This document shows positions 61,917 through 64,000 of a stretch of 64,000 bases of DNA, piece after piece. The notes under the pieces were generated by a model, which did not search any database, had not been told where the DNA came from, and worked only from the letters and a program-made list of their open reading frames with translations. The DNA comes from Brachypodium distachyon. Its lineage: Eukaryota; Streptophyta; Magnoliopsida; Poales; Poaceae. The DNA is taken from assembly GCF_000005505.3 (NCBI RefSeq), contig NC_016133.3:17546001-17610000 (forward strand), given 5' to 3'. The first letter of the stretch is position 1, and each line of letters begins with the position of its first letter. Position numbers and translations under genes: made by a program.

Positions 61917-62190
61917 GGCATGCATGTGAATGAATTGCTTTTGTTTTAGAAATTTCACGGAAGCACAGGTTTTGAGTCAAGCTTTCTCAACAAGCACCTA
62001 CTTTTGCTAATTTGTCCACAAAATCACACGTTTTGTGTCCATTGTCTCACATCACCAAAACAACGGTTTAAGGCAGTTGACGGTATTTCTTAAATGTGGA
62101 TCCCGCATGTCAAGTGCGATGTCTTTTTCATTTGAACTCGCTCGTTTTCTTTTTTTTTCCTCTCCTCATCTTCTTCTCCGGTGAGCTTAA
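61917..62190. other. Short spacer
   Basis: It contains text of the kind common in grass MULE ends (GGAAGCACAGGTTTTGAGTC, CAAAATCACACGTTTTGTGT), possibly one arm of a degraded element. No mirror arm was found. Confidence 0.3.
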
Positions 62191-63204
62191 GAGCATCTCC
62201 AACAGGTTTCCTGAAAGGCCCATTTTCTAAAAAAACTGTCACCACCATTTCCTAAAAGTTGCAAAAAAAAACTCCAGGTTACCTAAATGGTTTCTAATTC
62301 CTAAAATTTGAGTAAACTTTCCTATTTTCTCTCTCATCTTTCAAAAAATGCAGGAACCGAGTCCCCGTTCCATAAACGCGAACAAGCCTGCGCGCGAAAA
62401 TAACTGCCCGATTTCCCTTCGTTTCCGCCCGACCCGCCTCGCTGACCCGGCGATGTCGCCGCCGTTCGTTGCTACCGGCCATTCCGACCGCTTCCAAGCC
62501 CTCCACGCGCCACCAGGAGCACCCTGAACCCATTCGCGGGAAGAATCGGGGCCGACGGTGACGGAATTTGCCACCGACGACGCATGCCGTCACCGTCGAT
62601 TCGGCCGGCGCAGGCGTCCATCAGCTCCGCCGCAGCTTCCCAGGGGCCACCGCGACCTCCCGTTGCCCTTCCCCAGTTCCCGGCCGCTTCCCCACGTCGG
62701 TGCAGCAAGACGCGCGCGCAGACGTGATTTCTCTCCACTGCTGGCCGGAATCGATGAGCTCCGCCGCCCCCTGCCTTGCCAACACCCTCTTCGTCCCCAT
62801 GTTCCACTGGCTGGCGGCCTTCTCGACTACAGCGAGCACACGGCCTAAAGGGATGCCGCGCGGGCAGGCAACGGCGACGACCGTGGTGGCGTGGGGGCGC
62901 GCGGCGGCGGGGCGGAGCACGGCGGTAGGGCGTCGCGCGGCGGCCGGGCGGCGGCAGAGCAGCAGGGCGTCGACCGGATTTGGGACAGCAGGTGAAGGGA
63001 TTTGGGGGAAGGAGACGGAGGAAGAAGAAGAGCCAGGGAAAGGATTGTGTCACTGATGGATGGCCCACACATGTCATTGTGATGGAAGAAAAGAAAAAAG
63101 GAATGGAGTTTAGGAAACCTGGTGGAAGAGAGGCAAATTTTGTACACAATTTTTTCATTCTCCTATCCCTAGAATCAAATTTAGGGAACTCGTTGGAGAT
63201 GCTC
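62191..63204. mobile_element. PIF/Harbinger-like non-autonomous element (1014 bp), GC-rich interior
   Basis: The termini GAGCATCTCCAACAGGTTTC and CGTTGGAGATGCTC are inverted repeats, and TAA flanks both ends (62188-62190 and 63205-63207). Sub-terminal mirror blocks include AGGTTTCCT/AGGAAACCT. The interior (62380-63000) is strongly GC-rich with frames up to 228 codons (62472-63158 minus) and no transposase domain that I can see. Confidence 0.8.
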
Positions 63205-63414
63205 TAACACTAACCCATTCCTTCCATTTTACTATCTGCTTGTGTATACGTAGCTAAATACAAAAAAAGGTCGATCACTTAGCACTGACCGATTGTTGTT
63301 GCTTATGAAACAAGGTCTCTCGCACTCGCAAACACTTTTCTACCAGCTCCGCTACGTACGTAGCGGAACCTGTAGAGACCATGTGCTGCATGCAACCAAC
63401 CATGTGTTGACACG

Positions 63415-63615
63415 GACATTCTATACCATATACCAATAAAATATATCATACACCATTGACTGACATCATATACCAATATCACATACATTGACTGATACCA
63501 TATATCAATACCATATACCATTGACCGATACCATATATCAATGAAAATATCATTCACATACCATATACCAATATCATATATCATTGACCCACACCATATA
63601 TCATTGACCTATAAC
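63415..63615. repeat. AT-rich degenerate minisatellite
   Basis: Repeated variants of CCATATACCAAT, ATATCAT and CATTGAC with a loose period of about 25-30 bases run through about 200 bases. Confidence 0.8.
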
Positions 63616-64000
63616 AAAATATAATAATAAGATGGGCCGGCCAACACCACGTGGCAGCTTTTCTTCTTCCGTGATGGGCCGGCACCGCTACAGTAGAATC
63701 TCCGTTTTACTCTCCCACGGCTCCTACTTATAGGAGAAGGCGATGATGATGTGCTCTTGTATCAGCCACACGAATATATCAATATATCATATATGTGGTA
63801 CATGAATGCCATGTGCTGCTGTCTACAAGATAATGCCATGACGACGATGATGTGCACTTGTATCAGTTCTCACCCACACGATACTGATTGGGTACTCTCA
63901 TTGACAGGGGTAGAGTGGTAGTACTACTGATCAAAATTGCTCTGCGTCCGCCATTTCAGCTATTGAGTGGTAGTACCTCTTGTTGGTCTTTCATATCCTT
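63616..64000. other. Right-edge spacer
   Basis: A short internal duplication is present: GATGATGTGCTCTTGTATCAG near 63746 and GATGATGTGCACTTGTATCAG near 63847. No gene is seen. Confidence 0.4.

Noticed and set aside
62472..63158. A 228-codon minus-strand frame
   Set aside because: It is inside a TAA-flanked element with a GC-rich core and has a biased, low-complexity composition.
63415..63615. CRISPR-like array
   Set aside because: The repeats are degenerate with no constant repeat/spacer pattern, and this is plant nuclear DNA; it is an AT-rich minisatellite.

Overview
This window is nuclear DNA from a grass, most likely a pooid (Brachypodium- or Triticeae-like). Short-exon GT-AG genes, a rice-4CL4-like 4-coumarate:CoA ligase, a fused BIO3-BIO1 biotin gene, Stowaway and Tourist-type MITEs, Mutator-like elements and two Au-type SINEs all point there. 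I cannot name the species from sequence alone.

The left half (1-32.6 kb) is gene-rich, and every recognised protein gene is on the minus strand. In order: the 5' part of a syntaxin-6 N-terminal-domain gene running off the left edge (1-1712); an 11-exon SET-domain lysine methyltransferase (4500-10243); a DUF761-like gene copy without its start codon (12534-13058); a decayed GT90 glycosyltransferase pseudogene (15270-16000); a dead copy of the SET gene's first exon (17789-17888); an intact DUF761-like gene (18500-19039); a tRNA-Arg(UCU) (20074-20146); a five-exon 4CL (20642-23335); and a 14-exon bifunctional dethiobiotin synthetase/DAPA aminotransferase (24210-32571). The SET exon 1 plus DUF761 block occurs twice (10.1-13.1 kb and 17.8-19.1 kb), the trace of a tandem duplication in which each copy kept a different working part.

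The right half (32.6-64 kb) is mostly transposon-derived and holds one confident host gene, a single-finger C2H2 repressor of the SUPERMAN type (48776-49258, plus strand). The rest is long-TIR Mutator-like elements with GC-rich interiors (33.2-34.2, 35.7-37.7 and 44.7-45.6 kb), non-LTR retrotransposon remnants on both strands, two Au SINEs, a lone copia-type LTR with its primer-binding site (51.9-52.3 kb), a 5'-truncated copia element (59.0-61.6 kb), a 1-kb TAA-flanked Harbinger-like element and an AT-rich minisatellite. Several segments are duplicated (34.2/41.5, 39.9/43.3, 50.4/52.3 and 53.2/55.9 kb).

The genes do not form a pathway. They serve vesicle traffic, protein methylation, phenylpropanoid activation, biotin synthesis and transcriptional repression. 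I found no clearly new biological system. The best leads are the split fate of the tandem duplication, a GC-AG intron in the biotin gene, TIR elements dated by perfect target duplications or empty paralogous sites, and two unrecognised open frames: the duplicated frame at 34476-35000 and the frame at 61597-61916.
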